From Pannonibacter tanglangensis (lineage in GTDB: Bacteria > Pseudomonadota > Alphaproteobacteria > Rhizobiales > Stappiaceae), in NCBI RefSeq assembly GCF_009915685.1, contig NZ_JAABLP010000005.1: a stretch of 64,000 nucleotides of DNA. One strand, given 5' to 3'. The notes under the pieces are model-generated. The model made no database searches, was not told the origin of the DNA, and saw only the letters and a list, made by a program, of their open reading frames with translations. The position numbers and the translations under genes are program-made. Below are positions 7,819 through 16,683 of the stretch, piece after piece (the stretch's first letter is position 1; the number at the start of each line of letters is the position of its first letter).

Positions 7819-8865
7819 TCAGCCCACCAGACGGCTGACCAGACGGGCCGTGTAGTCCACCATCGGGATGACGCGGGCGTAGTTCAGGCGCGTCGGTCCG
7901 ATCACGCCGAGCACGCCGATGATCCGCTGCTCGCGGTCACGGTAGGGCGACACCACCAGCGAGGAGCCGGACAGGGAGAACAGCTTGTTCTCCGACCCGA
8001 TGAAGATGCGCACGCCGTCGCCCTTCTCGGCAAGCCCGAGAAGCTGGATCAGGTCGCGCTTGTTCTCCAGATCGTCGAACAGCAGCCGCACCCGCTCGAG
8101 ATCCTCGGCGGCGCCCACGTCGGTGAGCAGGTTCGACTGCCCGCGCACGATCAGCGTGTCGCCATCGCCGGAATCTCCGCCCCAGACCGCAAGCCCGGTC
8201 TCGACGATCTTCTGCGTCAAGAGGTCCAGCTCTGCCTGGTCGGCCTCCCGCAGGCGCTCCAGCTCGCGGCGCACGTCGGCCAGCGTCCGGCCCTGGATCT
8301 GGGCGTTGAGGTAGTTGGACGCCTGCACCAGCGCCGAGGAGGGCAGGTTCGGGGGCAGGTCGACGATGCGGTTTTCCACCGATCCATCCTCGCCCACCAG
8401 CACCGCCAGCGCCCGCAGGGGCTCGATGCGGATGAATTCGACATGCTTCAGGCGGATGTCCTGCTTGTGGGTCAGCACCACGGCCGCGCCGCTGGTCAGG
8501 CCCGACAGGAGCTGGGTGGCTTCCGTCAGCACCTGCTCGGAATTGCGTCCGCCCGAGGCGCGCACCTGCACGTCGATCCGCTCGCGTTCCTCGCGCGACA
8601 GGTCGCCGACTTCCAGCAGCGCGTCGATGAAGAAGCGCAGCCCCGTCTCGGTCGGCAGCCGCCCGGCGCTGGTGTGCGGGGAATAGAGCAGTCCGAGATG
8701 TTCCAGATCCGCCATCACGTTGCGCACCGACGCGGGCGAGAGCGACATGCCGAGGCCGCGCGCCACATTGCGCGATCCGACCGGCTCGCCCGTGTCCAGA
8801 TAGCTTTCCACGATGGAGCGGAAGATCTCGCGAGACCGCTTGTCCAGCTCGCTCAAGCTCACCAT
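7819..8865 (-). CDS. hrcA: Heat-inducible transcription repressor HrcA
   Basis: 348 residues. An N-terminal winged helix (SREIFRSIVESYLDTGEPVGSR, then LSPASVRNVMADLEHLGLL) is followed by SPHTSAGRLPTETGLRFFID, diagnostic of HrcA, and a GAF-like domain. HrcA represses groESL through the CIRCE operator when GroEL is available. It is divergent from rph, as in many alphaproteobacteria. No CIRCE-like repeat was found in the shared upstream region, so self-repression is not supported here. Confidence 0.96.
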   Translation of the reverse strand: MVSLSELDKRSREIFRSIVESYLDTGEPVGSRNVARGLGMSLSPASVRNVMADLEHLGLLYSPHTSAGRLPTETGLRFFIDALLEVGDLSREERERIDVQVRASGGRNSEQVLTEATQLLSGLTSGAAVVLTHKQDIRLKHVEFIRIEPLRALAVLVGEDGSVENRIVDLPPNLPSSALVQASNYLNAQIQGRTLADVRRELERLREADQAELDLLTQKIVETGLAVWGGDSGDGDTLIVRGQSNLLTDVGAAEDLERVRLLFDDLENKRDLIQLLGLAEKGDGVRIFIGSENKLFSLSGSSLVVSPYRDREQRIIGVLGVIGPTRLNYARVIPMVDYTARLVSRLVG

Positions 8866-8934
8866 TCCAGCCTCTCGTGCACGTGGGTCTCCTGACACCG
8901 GTCCGGGCGCACCACGCACCCGGTCCGTTCCGGT

Positions 8935-8963
8935 TAAAGATATAGGATCAAATCGGCCGTCAA
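8935..8963 (-). promoter_or_regulatory. Possible hrcA promoter
   Basis: On the minus strand TTGACG (8958-8963) and TCTTTA (8935-8940) are 17 bases apart, about 70 bases before the hrcA ATG and within the only AT-rich patch of the hrcA-rph spacer. TATCTT (8937-8942) at 15-base spacing is an alternative -10. Confidence 0.35.
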
Positions 8964-9084
8964 GCGCAAGCAGACCTTTGCGTCGGCAAGCGCCAGCGGC
9001 TACAAGCGCGCGACAGGCACCGCAGTCAGCCCGGCCACGCCGGACCGACCTCGGCCCGAACTTGCACGAACCATGGAGCTGACC

Positions 9085-9798
9085 ATGCGCCCCTCCCGGC
9101 GAGCTGCCGACGAACTGAGACCCGTCACGCTGGAGCGCGGCGTCGCCAAGCATGCCGAAGGCTCCTGTCTGGTGAAGTTCGGCGACACGCATGTCCTGTG
9201 CACCGCCAGCCTCGAAGATCGGGTTCCGCCCTGGTTGCGCGGCCAGAACCGTGGCTGGGTGACCGCCGAATACGGCATGCTGCCGCGCGCCACGGGCGAG
9301 CGCATGCGCCGCGAGGCCTCTGCCGGCAAGCAGTCCGGCCGCACCCAGGAAATCCAGCGTCTGATCGGCCGCTCCCTGCGCGCCGTCGTCGATCTGGAGG
9401 CCCTCGGCGAGAACCAGATCACCATCGACTGCGACGTCATCCAGGCCGATGGCGGCACGCGCACCGCGTCCATCACCGGTGCCTGGGTCGCGCTGCATGA
9501 CTGCATCGAGTGGATGCGCGCCCGCGAAATGGTCAAGAAGCAGGTGCTGAAGGATCATGTCGCCGCGATCTCCTGCGGCATCTACAACGGCGCCCCGGTG
9601 CTCGACCTCGATTACGCCGAGGATTCCACCGCCCAGACCGATGCCAACTTCGTCCTGACCGGCAAGGGCGGCATCGTCGAGATCCAGGGCACGGCGGAGG
9701 GCGAGCCCTTCTCCGAGGACGACCTGGCGGCGCTGATGGGCCTTGCCAAGGCGGGCATCACCCGGCTCGTCGACCTGCAGAAGCTGGCGATCCTCTGA
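9085..9798 (+). CDS. rph: Ribonuclease PH
   Basis: 237 residues from ATG 9085, chosen over an in-frame ATG at 9073 because GGAG sits 6 bases before it and the family begins MRPSxR. The phosphorolytic exoribonuclease trims tRNA 3' ends. Visible family blocks are ASLEDRVPPWLRG, GWVTAEYGMLPRAT and an IGRSLRAVVDL segment; the phosphate-binding and acidic residues lie in QADGGTRTASITGAWVAL and LDLDYAEDS. It is first in a tight rph-rdgB-hemW run, with 10 bases between rph and rdgB. Confidence 0.96.
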   Translation: MRPSRRAADELRPVTLERGVAKHAEGSCLVKFGDTHVLCTASLEDRVPPWLRGQNRGWVTAEYGMLPRATGERMRREASAGKQSGRTQEIQRLIGRSLRAVVDLEALGENQITIDCDVIQADGGTRTASITGAWVALHDCIEWMRAREMVKKQVLKDHVAAISCGIYNGAPVLDLDYAEDSTAQTDANFVLTGKGGIVEIQGTAEGEPFSEDDLAALMGLAKAGITRLVDLQKLAIL

Positions 9799-9808
9799 GG
9801 AGCCCGAC

Positions 9809-10450
9809 ATGACGCATCGCAAGCTGCAGCCCGGCCGGCTCGTCCTGGCCAGCCACAATGCCGGCAAGCTGCGCGAGTTCCGCGAGCTGCTGGCCCCCTA
9901 TGGCTATGAGGTCATCTCGGCCGGCGAGCTGGACCTGCCCGAGCCGGACGAGACCGGAACCACCTTCGAGGCCAATGCGGAGCTGAAGGCCGTGGCGGCA
10001 GCCAGCGCCTCCGGCCTGCCCTCGCTCTCGGATGACAGCGGCTTCTGCGCCGCCGCCCTCGACGGGGCGCCGGGCATCTATTCCGCGCGCTGGGCCGGTC
10101 CGGACAAGGACTTCGCGCTGGCCATGCGCAATGTCGAGGAGCAGCTGCAGCAGTGCGGGGCAACCACGCCCGAGCGCCGGCGCGGCTCCTTCGTGGCCGT
10201 GCTCTGCCTGGCCTGGCCGGATGGTCACACGGAGTTCTTCCGGGGCGAGGTCGAGGGCCAGATCGTCTGGCCCCCGCGCGGCGAGAAGGGCTTCGGCTAC
10301 GACCCGATGTTCCAGCCGGATGGCCACGCCCGCACCTTCGGCGAGATGACGTCCGACGAAAAGCACGGCTGGTCGAAGGACAAGCCCGGCCTGTCGCACC
10401 GCGCCCGGGCCTTTGCGGCCTTTTCCCGCGCCTGCCTGGAGCAAGAATGA
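9809..10450 (+). CDS. rdgB: dITP/XTP pyrophosphatase (RdgB/HAM1 family)
   Basis: 213 residues from ATG 9809 with GAGGAG upstream. It hydrolyses non-canonical purine triphosphates (dITP, XTP) to monophosphates and keeps them out of DNA. Family motifs are SHNAGKLREFRELL at the N-terminus, ETGTTFEANAELKA, SDDSGFCAAALDGAPGIYSA, and GEKGFGYDPMFQPDG with TSDEKHGWSKDKPGLSHRA near the end. Its stop overlaps the hemW start in ATGA, implying translational coupling. Confidence 0.96.
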   Translation: MTHRKLQPGRLVLASHNAGKLREFRELLAPYGYEVISAGELDLPEPDETGTTFEANAELKAVAAASASGLPSLSDDSGFCAAALDGAPGIYSARWAGPDKDFALAMRNVEEQLQQCGATTPERRRGSFVAVLCLAWPDGHTEFFRGEVEGQIVWPPRGEKGFGYDPMFQPDGHARTFGEMTSDEKHGWSKDKPGLSHRARAFAAFSRACLEQE

Positions 10451-11604
10451 CCAGCGCGCCGGATGGTGGATTTGGCATTTACGTGCACTGGCCGTTCTGC
10501 GCGGCCAAGTGCCCGTATTGCGACTTCAACTCCCATGTCCGCCACCAGGCGGTGGATCAGGACCGCTATGTCGCCGCCTTCGAGCGCGAGCTGGCGCATT
10601 TCGCCGCCTGGACCCCCGGCCGCACCGTCCAGTCGATCTTCTTCGGTGGCGGCACGCCGTCGCTGATGCAGCCGCGCACGGTCGAGCGCATCCTCGAGGC
10701 AATCGCGCGCCACTGGTCGCTGGATCCGGACGCGGAAATCTCGCTGGAGGCCAACCCGTCATCGGTCGAGGCAGAGCGCTTCCGCGGCTATCGCGCGGCC
10801 GGCGTCAACCGGGTCTCCCTCGGGGTGCAGGCGCTCAACGATCCGGACCTGCGCCTGCTCGGGCGCCTGCATGACGTGGCCGGGGCCCGGCGCGCCATCG
10901 AGACCGCCCGCGAGACGTTCCCCCGCCTTTCCTTCGACCTGATCTATGCCCGGCCCGGCCAGACTGTGGCCGCCTGGGAGCGCGAGCTGGCCGACGCGAT
11001 CGCGCTGGCCGCCGATCACCTCTCGCTCTACCAGCTGACGATCGAGGAGGGCACGCCCTTCTTCGCCCTGCATCAGGCCGGCAAGCTTGTCGTGCCGGAT
11101 CCGGATCTCGGGGCCGAGTTCTATGCGGTCACCCAGGCGGTGACCGAGGCGCACGGGCTGCCCGCCTACGAGGTCTCCAACCACGCCCGTCCCGGTGCCG
11201 AATGCCGGCACAATCTGGTCTACTGGCGCTATGGCGATTATGTCGGCGTTGGCCCCGGTGCCCATGGCCGCCTGTCGCTCGGCATCACCAAGCGCGCGAC
11301 CGCCATCGAGCGCCATCCGGAGACCTGGCTCGCGCATGTCGAGGCGCGGGGCCACGGCATGGTCGAGGACCTGCCGCTCAACGACGAGGAACAGGGCGAC
11401 GAGTACCTGTTGATGGGGCTTCGCCTGCTCGAAGGCGTGGACCTGCTGCGCTACGAGAAACTCGCCGGGCGTCGCATCGACCCGCGCCGTCTCGATGCGC
11501 TCCTCGAACACGGCATGGTTGAAATGCTCGGAAACCACCGCCTCCGCGCGACCCGCGACGGATTTTTTGTGCTCGACGCCGTCGTTGCCGATCTCGCCGC
11601 CTGA
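10447..11604 (+). CDS. hemW: Radical SAM heme chaperone HemW
   Basis: 385 residues starting at the ATGA overlap with rdgB. The radical SAM motif is CAAKCPYCDF (C-x3-C-x2-C-x-F), which places it with HemW rather than true HemN coproporphyrinogen dehydrogenase. GGGTPSLM and the HNLVYWRYGDYVGVGPGAHG block confirm the family. The C-terminal HemN-type domain ends in a winged-helix-like region (GLRLLEGVDL onward). It binds and transfers heme, probably to respiratory enzymes. The rph-rdgB-hemW order is widespread in alphaproteobacteria. Confidence 0.93.
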   Translation: MTSAPDGGFGIYVHWPFCAAKCPYCDFNSHVRHQAVDQDRYVAAFERELAHFAAWTPGRTVQSIFFGGGTPSLMQPRTVERILEAIARHWSLDPDAEISLEANPSSVEAERFRGYRAAGVNRVSLGVQALNDPDLRLLGRLHDVAGARRAIETARETFPRLSFDLIYARPGQTVAAWERELADAIALAADHLSLYQLTIEEGTPFFALHQAGKLVVPDPDLGAEFYAVTQAVTEAHGLPAYEVSNHARPGAECRHNLVYWRYGDYVGVGPGAHGRLSLGITKRATAIERHPETWLAHVEARGHGMVEDLPLNDEEQGDEYLLMGLRLLEGVDLLRYEKLAGRRIDPRRLDALLEHGMVEMLGNHRLRATRDGFFVLDAVVADLAA

Positions 11605-11910
11605 GCGCCTGCAACCCGCCCACCACCTGTCCTCGTGACGGCGGGCGGGCTGTCACATTACCCGGCTAAGCGCCTCAATCAAAACGACTTTAGCCCAGGC
11701 GCCATGCTGCAGCGCGGCATACTTTCCGGCCAAAATAGAAGCCGATGTATTCCTCTTTCAGACTTGAACTTCACGAATAATCAACAGGCTGGGCGCAAGC
11801 TGTCGACAAACCGGCTATTGAAGATACGTGAATCTTCGGCCTATCCTGCTGCGATGCCAGAGCCTGCGGAGCGTCCAACGTTCCCGGCCAGCGAAAGAGG
11901 ATCGGAATTG
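11605..11910 (+). other. Gene-free leader between hemW and the PHB depolymerase
   Basis: About 306 bases, locally AT-richer than its surroundings (11680-11850). It holds a weak CCCGCCC/GGGCGGG hairpin just after hemW and presumably the promoter of the depolymerase gene, but no convincing -35/-10 pair was found. An in-frame ATG at 11854 would extend the depolymerase by 19 residues with no good ribosome-binding site. Confidence 0.5.
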
Positions 11911-13545
11911 GTGCCGTTCTATCATCTTTATGAGTTCAATCACGCGGCCATGGCGCCCTTCCGCGCCGCAGCCGATGCGACCCGGCTCTATTTCCAGAAC
12001 CCCTTCAACCCGCTCACCCACACCCAGATGGGACGCCAGATCGCCGCTGCCTGCGAGGTGATGGAGCGCACAACCCGGCGCTACGGCAAGCCGGAGTTCG
12101 GCCTGCCCGACACGGTGGTCGGCGGCGTGCGCGTCCCGGTCCGGGAACGCGTGGTCTGGGGTCGGCCCTTCTGCAACCTGATCCATTTCGAGCGCGCCCT
12201 CGAGCGTCCGCGCCGGGATCCCAAGGTTCTGATCGTCGCCCCGATGTCCGGCCACTATGCCACCCTGCTGCGCGGCACGGTCGAGGCGATGATGCCGCGC
12301 GCCGATGTCTACATCACCGACTGGATCGATGCCCGCATGGTGCCGCTGGCCGAGGGCAAGTTCGATCTCGATGACTACATCGACTACATCATCTCGATGA
12401 TCCATTTCCTCGGGCCCGACACCCATGTGGTGGCCGTCTGCCAGCCGTCGGTGCCCGTGCTTGCCGCCGTTGCCGTGATGGAAACGCGCAACGACCCTTA
12501 CGCGCCGTCGACCATGACGCTGATGGGGGGGCCGATCGACACCCGTGTCGCCCCCACGGCCGTCAACGATCTGGCGATGTCGAAGGGCATCGACTGGTTC
12601 CGCCGCAACGTGATCATGACCGTTCCCTTCCCGCATCCGGGCGTGATGCGCGAGGTCTACCCGGGCTTCCTGCAGCTCTCCGGCTTCATGTCGATGAACC
12701 TCGACCGGCATCTGATCGCCCACCGCGACTTCTTCCAGCATCTGGTCAAGGGCGATGGCGACAGCGCCGAGAAGCACCGCGAGTTCTATGACGAGTATCT
12801 CGCCGTCATGGACCTGACGGCGGAGTTCTATCTCCAGACCGTCGAGACGGTGTTCATCGACCATTCCCTGCCGCGCGGGACGATGCGCCATGGCGACACG
12901 CCGGTCGATTGTTCCGCCATCCGCAACACGGCGCTGCTGACGGTCGAGGGCGAGAAGGACGACATCACCGGTCGCGGCCAGACGCGCGCCGCCCATGATC
13001 TCTGCACCAGCCTGCCGGAGGACATGAAGGCCCATTACGAGCAGCCGAACGTCGGTCACTACGGTGTCTTCAACGGATCCCGCTTCCGCGCCGAGATCGC
13101 GCCGCGGATGATCGACTTCATCCTGACCCATTCGCAGGACAACCGCGCCCGCGTCGCCCGTGCCGCCGCCGCAGCCGCAAGCCCCTCCGGCCCCGCCGCT
13201 CTGGCACCAGCCCCAGCACCGGCCCCGGCGACCACCGCGCCCGCGCCCGCAGCTGCGGCTCCGGACCAGCCGGCGCGGCCGGCGCGCGCGGCCAAGGGCG
13301 ACCCGCTGGACCGGATCCTGCTCGCCAGCCCGCAGGGCGTTGCCGACGACCTCAAGGCCATCACCGGCGTCGGCCCGAAGCTGGAGAAGGCGCTGAACGG
13401 CGCCGGGATCTTCCACTACTGGCAGATCGCCGGCCTCACGGCAGCACAGATCGAGGAACTCGACGCGCGGCTCGACTTCCGTGGCCGGATCGCCCGGGAC
13501 AACTGGATCGAGCAGGCCCGCCGGCTGGCCGAAACCGTCGGCTGA
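11911..13545 (+). CDS. phaZ: Intracellular PHB depolymerase with C-terminal helix-hairpin-helix domain
   Basis: 544 residues from GTG 11911, chosen because family members begin near FYxLYExNHAA; ATG 11854 is the alternative. The first ~410 residues are an intracellular poly(3-hydroxybutyrate) depolymerase. RLYFQNPFNPLTHT and ERTTRRYGKPEFGL are family blocks, and the nucleophile is Cys177 in VCQPSVPVLA, as in the Ralstonia enzyme. An Ala/Pro linker (about 412-468) follows, then a helix-hairpin-helix module (DDLKAITGVGPKLEKAL, about 479-541) ending FRGRIARDNWIEQARRLA. That tail resembles the extra C-terminal domain of alphaproteobacterial NuoE and ribosomal protein L21. It presumably mobilises stored PHB granules. 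Confidence 0.88.
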   Translation: MPFYHLYEFNHAAMAPFRAAADATRLYFQNPFNPLTHTQMGRQIAAACEVMERTTRRYGKPEFGLPDTVVGGVRVPVRERVVWGRPFCNLIHFERALERPRRDPKVLIVAPMSGHYATLLRGTVEAMMPRADVYITDWIDARMVPLAEGKFDLDDYIDYIISMIHFLGPDTHVVAVCQPSVPVLAAVAVMETRNDPYAPSTMTLMGGPIDTRVAPTAVNDLAMSKGIDWFRRNVIMTVPFPHPGVMREVYPGFLQLSGFMSMNLDRHLIAHRDFFQHLVKGDGDSAEKHREFYDEYLAVMDLTAEFYLQTVETVFIDHSLPRGTMRHGDTPVDCSAIRNTALLTVEGEKDDITGRGQTRAAHDLCTSLPEDMKAHYEQPNVGHYGVFNGSRFRAEIAPRMIDFILTHSQDNRARVARAAAAAASPSGPAALAPAPAPAPATTAPAPAAAAPDQPARPARAAKGDPLDRILLASPQGVADDLKAITGVGPKLEKALNGAGIFHYWQIAGLTAAQIEELDARLDFRGRIARDNWIEQARRLAETVG

Positions 13546-13579
13546 CCGCTCTGCGCGGACGCAAGCTTGTCCCTTTGAT

Positions 13580-13810
13580 GGGCCGCCTCACGGCGGCCCT
13601 TCCAGACTGCTGACAAACCGTCGAAGGTCGTCCCGGACGAGAGCGAGGCGGAGATCCGGGACCGGAGAGCCTGGGTCTCTCCCGGGTTAGCTGATTGAAA
13701 CATAGATGCCCTCTCTCCGGTCCCGGCTCGGCGCTGCGCTTGGCCGGAATGCCGGAGGTGGGGTCGGAGCTTGTCAACAGACTGAGGACCGCCTCACGGC
13801 GGCCCGTTTT
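13580..13810. repeat. Palindromic intergenic element, copy 1, flanked by duplicated terminator hairpins
   Basis: The body (about 13602-13786) has inverted ends CAGACTGCTGACAA (13603-13616) and TTGTCAACAGACTG (13771-13784). Inside are two REP-like palindromic units: GTCCCGGAC to GATCCGGGACC, and GGTCCCGGCTCGGCGCTGCG onward. On each side stands nearly the same hairpin: GGGCCGCC-TCAC-GGCGGCCC at 13580-13599, and ACCGCCTCACGGCGGCCCG at 13788-13806 followed by TTTT. It lies downstream of phaZ and fills most of the 358-base phaZ-glsA spacer. A second copy is at 15369-15668. Confidence 0.8.
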
Positions 13811-13903
13811 GCGTTTCGGGGGCGGTCTGCCTTTGGTGAGGCTTCCCCGGCGGCATCCTTTGTGCTCTTGTCCGCCCCCCGGACCCCAGGAGCGCCCGCC
13901 GTC

Positions 13904-14809
13904 ATGCAGGACCTCATTGACGAGATTGCCGCCACCTTGTCGACCCGCACCGATCGGGGCGCGGTTGCCGACTACATCCCGGAGCTTGCCAAGGTCGATC
14001 CCGACCAGTTCGGGATTGCCATCGCCATGGCCGATGGCAGCCTGCATCTGGCCGGCGACGCCGAGACGCCTTTCTCGATCCAGTCCGTCTCGAAGGTCTT
14101 CGCGCTCGCGCTGGCGCTCGGGCGCGTCGGCGACCAGCTGTGGCGGCGTGTCGGCCGCGAGCCATCCGGCCAGAGCTTCAACAGCATGCTCCTGCTGGAG
14201 CGCGAGGAGGGCATTCCGCGCAATCCCTTCATCAATGCCGGCGCTCTCGTGACGACGGACACCTATCTTGCCGGGTCCACGCCACGCGAGGCGCTGGGCC
14301 ATCTGCTGCGCTTCGTCCGCGCAGCGGCGGATGACGAGGCCATCCACATCAACCAGGCCGTGGCCCGGTCGGAACTGGAGACGGCCCACCGCAACTTTGC
14401 CCTCGCCCATTATCTGGCCTCCTTCGGCAATCTGCAGAACGGCCCGGACAAGGTGCTCGGCACCTACTGCCACCAGTGCGCCATCGACATGAGCTGCCGG
14501 CAGCTGGCGCTTGCGGGCCGCTTCCTCATCGAGGGCAAGGGCTTTCCCCGCCTGCTCACCCGCGAGCGGCAGCGGCGCATCAATGCGCTGATGATGACCT
14601 GCGGCCACTACGACGGCTCCGGCGACTTCGCCTTCCGTGTCGGCCTGCCGGGCAAGAGCGGCGTCGGCGGCGGCATTCTCGCGATCGCACCCGGCCGTGC
14701 CTCGATCGCGGTCTGGTCGCCCGGGCTCAACCGCTACGGCAACTCAAGTCTCGGCACCGAGGCCATGGAGATCCTGGCCCGGCGCACCGGATGGTCGGTC
14801 TTCGGCTGA
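13904..14809 (+). CDS. glsA: Glutaminase
   Basis: 301 residues from ATG 13904, with AGGAG upstream. It hydrolyses L-glutamine to glutamate and ammonia. The serine-dependent beta-lactamase-like fold is visible: FSIQSVSKVFALALAL contains the catalytic Ser-x-x-Lys, followed by EPSGQSFNS, then RNPFINAGALVTTD. The late block GLPGKSGVGGGILAI is typical of GlsA. Length is normal for the family (about 300-310). It is probably transcribed alone, from downstream of the repeat element. Confidence 0.95.
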   Translation: MQDLIDEIAATLSTRTDRGAVADYIPELAKVDPDQFGIAIAMADGSLHLAGDAETPFSIQSVSKVFALALALGRVGDQLWRRVGREPSGQSFNSMLLLEREEGIPRNPFINAGALVTTDTYLAGSTPREALGHLLRFVRAAADDEAIHINQAVARSELETAHRNFALAHYLASFGNLQNGPDKVLGTYCHQCAIDMSCRQLALAGRFLIEGKGFPRLLTRERQRRINALMMTCGHYDGSGDFAFRVGLPGKSGVGGGILAIAPGRASIAVWSPGLNRYGNSSLGTEAMEILARRTGWSVFG

Positions 14810-14909
14810 CGCGACGGCCGCAGATCCCTGCCCACGCGGAACGGCTCTTGAAGTCGGCCCCCCTGCCCCCCACGTGATTCGCCATCGAGGCAACCGATAG
14901 GGAACTGAC

Positions 14910-15329
14910 ATGACCGCATCTTCCGTCATCCGCCCGGGCTGGTCCCCGGCGACCATCGCTCTGATGGTTCTGGGCTTCATCGTCTTCTGGCCGCTCGGCC
15001 TGGCGATGCTCGCCTACATTCTCTGGGGTGACCGGTTCCAGGCCATGGCCCGGGACGCGAAGGCCCAGTGGAACGCAAGTCCGATGAAGGGAACCTTCAA
15101 CAGCATGAACAGCACCACCGGCTTCGGCCGCACCGGCAACGTCGCCTTTGACGACTACCGCGAGCGCGAGATCAAGCGCATCGAGGAAGAGCGCGCCAAG
15201 CTTGACGCCATGCGCGCCGAGTTCGACAGCTACCTGCGCGAGCTGCGCCGGGCCAAGGACCAGGAAGAGTTCGACCGCTTCATGGCCTCGCGCGCGACCC
15301 AGACCCAGGTTGACGTGCACAAGAGCTGA
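14910..15329 (+). CDS. DUF2852 family membrane protein
   Basis: 139 residues. One N-terminal membrane helix (WSPATIALMVLGFIVFWPLG, extended by LAMLAYILW) is followed by a short polar stretch and a charged, probably coiled-coil segment (YREREIKRIEEERAKLDAMR) with FDSYLRELRRAKDQEEFDRF. This matches the alphaproteobacterial DUF2852 family, whose function is unknown. The protein probably sits in the inner membrane with its helical tail in the cytoplasm. It is followed by the second copy of the palindromic repeat. Confidence 0.85.
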   Translation: MTASSVIRPGWSPATIALMVLGFIVFWPLGLAMLAYILWGDRFQAMARDAKAQWNASPMKGTFNSMNSTTGFGRTGNVAFDDYREREIKRIEEERAKLDAMRAEFDSYLRELRRAKDQEEFDRFMASRATQTQVDVHKS

Positions 15330-15368
15330 CGGCTTCGTCCTCGCACGGCGAAGACCCGATCTGACCGG

Positions 15369-15668
15369 AAGCGGCGCCCCCGGCGCCGCTTCAGACGACT
15401 GACAAACTTCGGAGTTTCGAAAGTTTTCCGTCATTCCGGACAAGGTGAGCGTTTCGCGAACCGCAGATCCGGAATCCAGCATGTCTGTGCGAGCGCAAGC
15501 GAGCCCAAAACCACGTCACCTCGAGACGACTTGCGACCGGCTGGTTTGTCGCGCTTTGCGCGGCTGATATCCGGATCCCGGCTCGGCGCTTCGCTCACGC
15601 TCAGCTGGGCCGGGATGACTGTGAGTAGGTTTGTCAGCAGTCTGAAGCGGCGCCCCGGGCGCCGCTTT
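15369..15668. repeat. Palindromic intergenic element, copy 2, flanked by duplicated terminator hairpins
   Basis: Same design as the copy at 13580-13810. The inverted ends are CAGACGACTGACAAAC (15392-15407) and GTTTGTCAGCAGTCTG (15629-15644). Between them are REP-like units (GTCATTCCGGAC to GATCCGGAATCC, and GATCCCGGCTCGGCGCTTCG to GGCCGGGATGAC). A nearly identical hairpin stands on each side: AAGCGGCGCC with its complement at 15369-15391 and again at 15645-15667. It lies in a 597-base gene-free stretch (15330-15926); the rest (15669-15926) shows nothing but the ribosome-binding site of the next gene. Confidence 0.85.
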
Positions 15669-15926
15669 CGTCGTTCCTGAGCCGGCCAGACGCACGGCAC
15701 AAGCGGTCCGGAAACGGGCCCCGGACGGGCCCGCGCCTGACGTGAGCGTGTCCGGTGACGGCTCCTCCCGTCTGTCCCCACAAACTTTCCCCTTTGGTCT
15801 TTCTTTCATCCTCGTCCCTCTTGCACTGGGCCCGCACTGACGCATGTTCTGGGACGGCACCGGGAATGCCCCGACGCACCGGCTTTCCTGCGCCTCTCGA
15901 CAAGCCCACCGAAACCCTGGAGCCCG

Positions 15927-16661
15927 ATGTTCTTCCGTTCCCGCCGCGCCAAGCTTCCGGAGGCCGTGACCCTGGCGCTGCCCAGCGGCGAGGTCAGTCT
16001 CCGCCTGCGCCAGGATCCGCGCGCCCGCCGCTACCTGCTGCGCCTGCCGGCCGATGCGTCCGGACCGGTGCTGACCATTCCGCGTGGCGGGTCGCTGGAG
16101 ACGGCGCTTGATTTCGCCAACCGGCATCGTGACTGGCTCGAAGGGCAGATGGCCGCCCGGCCAGCTGTCACGCCGTTCCTGCCCGGCTCGCACGTGCCGG
16201 TGCGCGGCGTCATGCATCGCATTGTCGCCACGGGCCGCCTGCGCGGGCTGGTGGCGACCGGGACGGGCGCCGACGGGGCTGAGCTGCTGGTTCCCGGGGA
16301 TGAGATCCATGTCCCGCGCAAGGTGGGGGACTGGCTGCGGCGGCAGGCCCGCGCCGACCTGACGGCGGCGGTCGAGCGGCACACGGCAACGATCGGTCGC
16401 CGGGCCACGGCGATCTCCGTGCGCGACACGCGCAGCCGCTGGGGCTCCTGCGCCTCCAACGGTCGACTGTCGTTTTCCTGGCGCCTTATCCTCGCCCCGC
16501 CGGAGATCCTCGACTACGTGGCGGCCCACGAGGTGGCGCATCTCGTCGAGATGAACCATTCCGACCGGTTCTGGGCGGTCTGCCGCAGGCTGGCCCCGCA
16601 GACGCCGTCGGCGCGGCAGTGGCTGCGCACCGAAGGCGCCGCCTTGCACACCTACGGCTGA
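15927..16661 (+). CDS. YgjP-like (DUF45) zinc metallopeptidase
   Basis: 244 residues from ATG 15927, with GGAG 4 bases upstream. The C-terminal half carries the zinc metallopeptidase motif HEVAHLVEMNHSDRFW (HExxH plus a third His), preceded by the family block RDTRSRWGSCASNGRLSFSW. The family is predicted to be metal-dependent hydrolases of the M48/SprT type; the cellular role is unknown. No membrane segment or signal peptide, so probably cytosolic. It is convergent with the penicillin-binding protein gene. Confidence 0.88.
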   Translation: MFFRSRRAKLPEAVTLALPSGEVSLRLRQDPRARRYLLRLPADASGPVLTIPRGGSLETALDFANRHRDWLEGQMAARPAVTPFLPGSHVPVRGVMHRIVATGRLRGLVATGTGADGAELLVPGDEIHVPRKVGDWLRRQARADLTAAVERHTATIGRRATAISVRDTRSRWGSCASNGRLSFSWRLILAPPEILDYVAAHEVAHLVEMNHSDRFWAVCRRLAPQTPSARQWLRTEGAALHTYG

Positions 16662-16683
16662 GCAGACCTCCCCTCGCGCCGGG

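Noticed and set aside
9058..9071. GAAC-N6-GAAC just before rph, resembling a LexA box
   Set aside because: The spacer is 6, not 7, and rph is not a known SOS gene.
8866..9084. CIRCE operator in the hrcA-rph spacer
   Set aside because: No TTAGCACTC/GAGTGCTAA inverted repeat or close variant was found.
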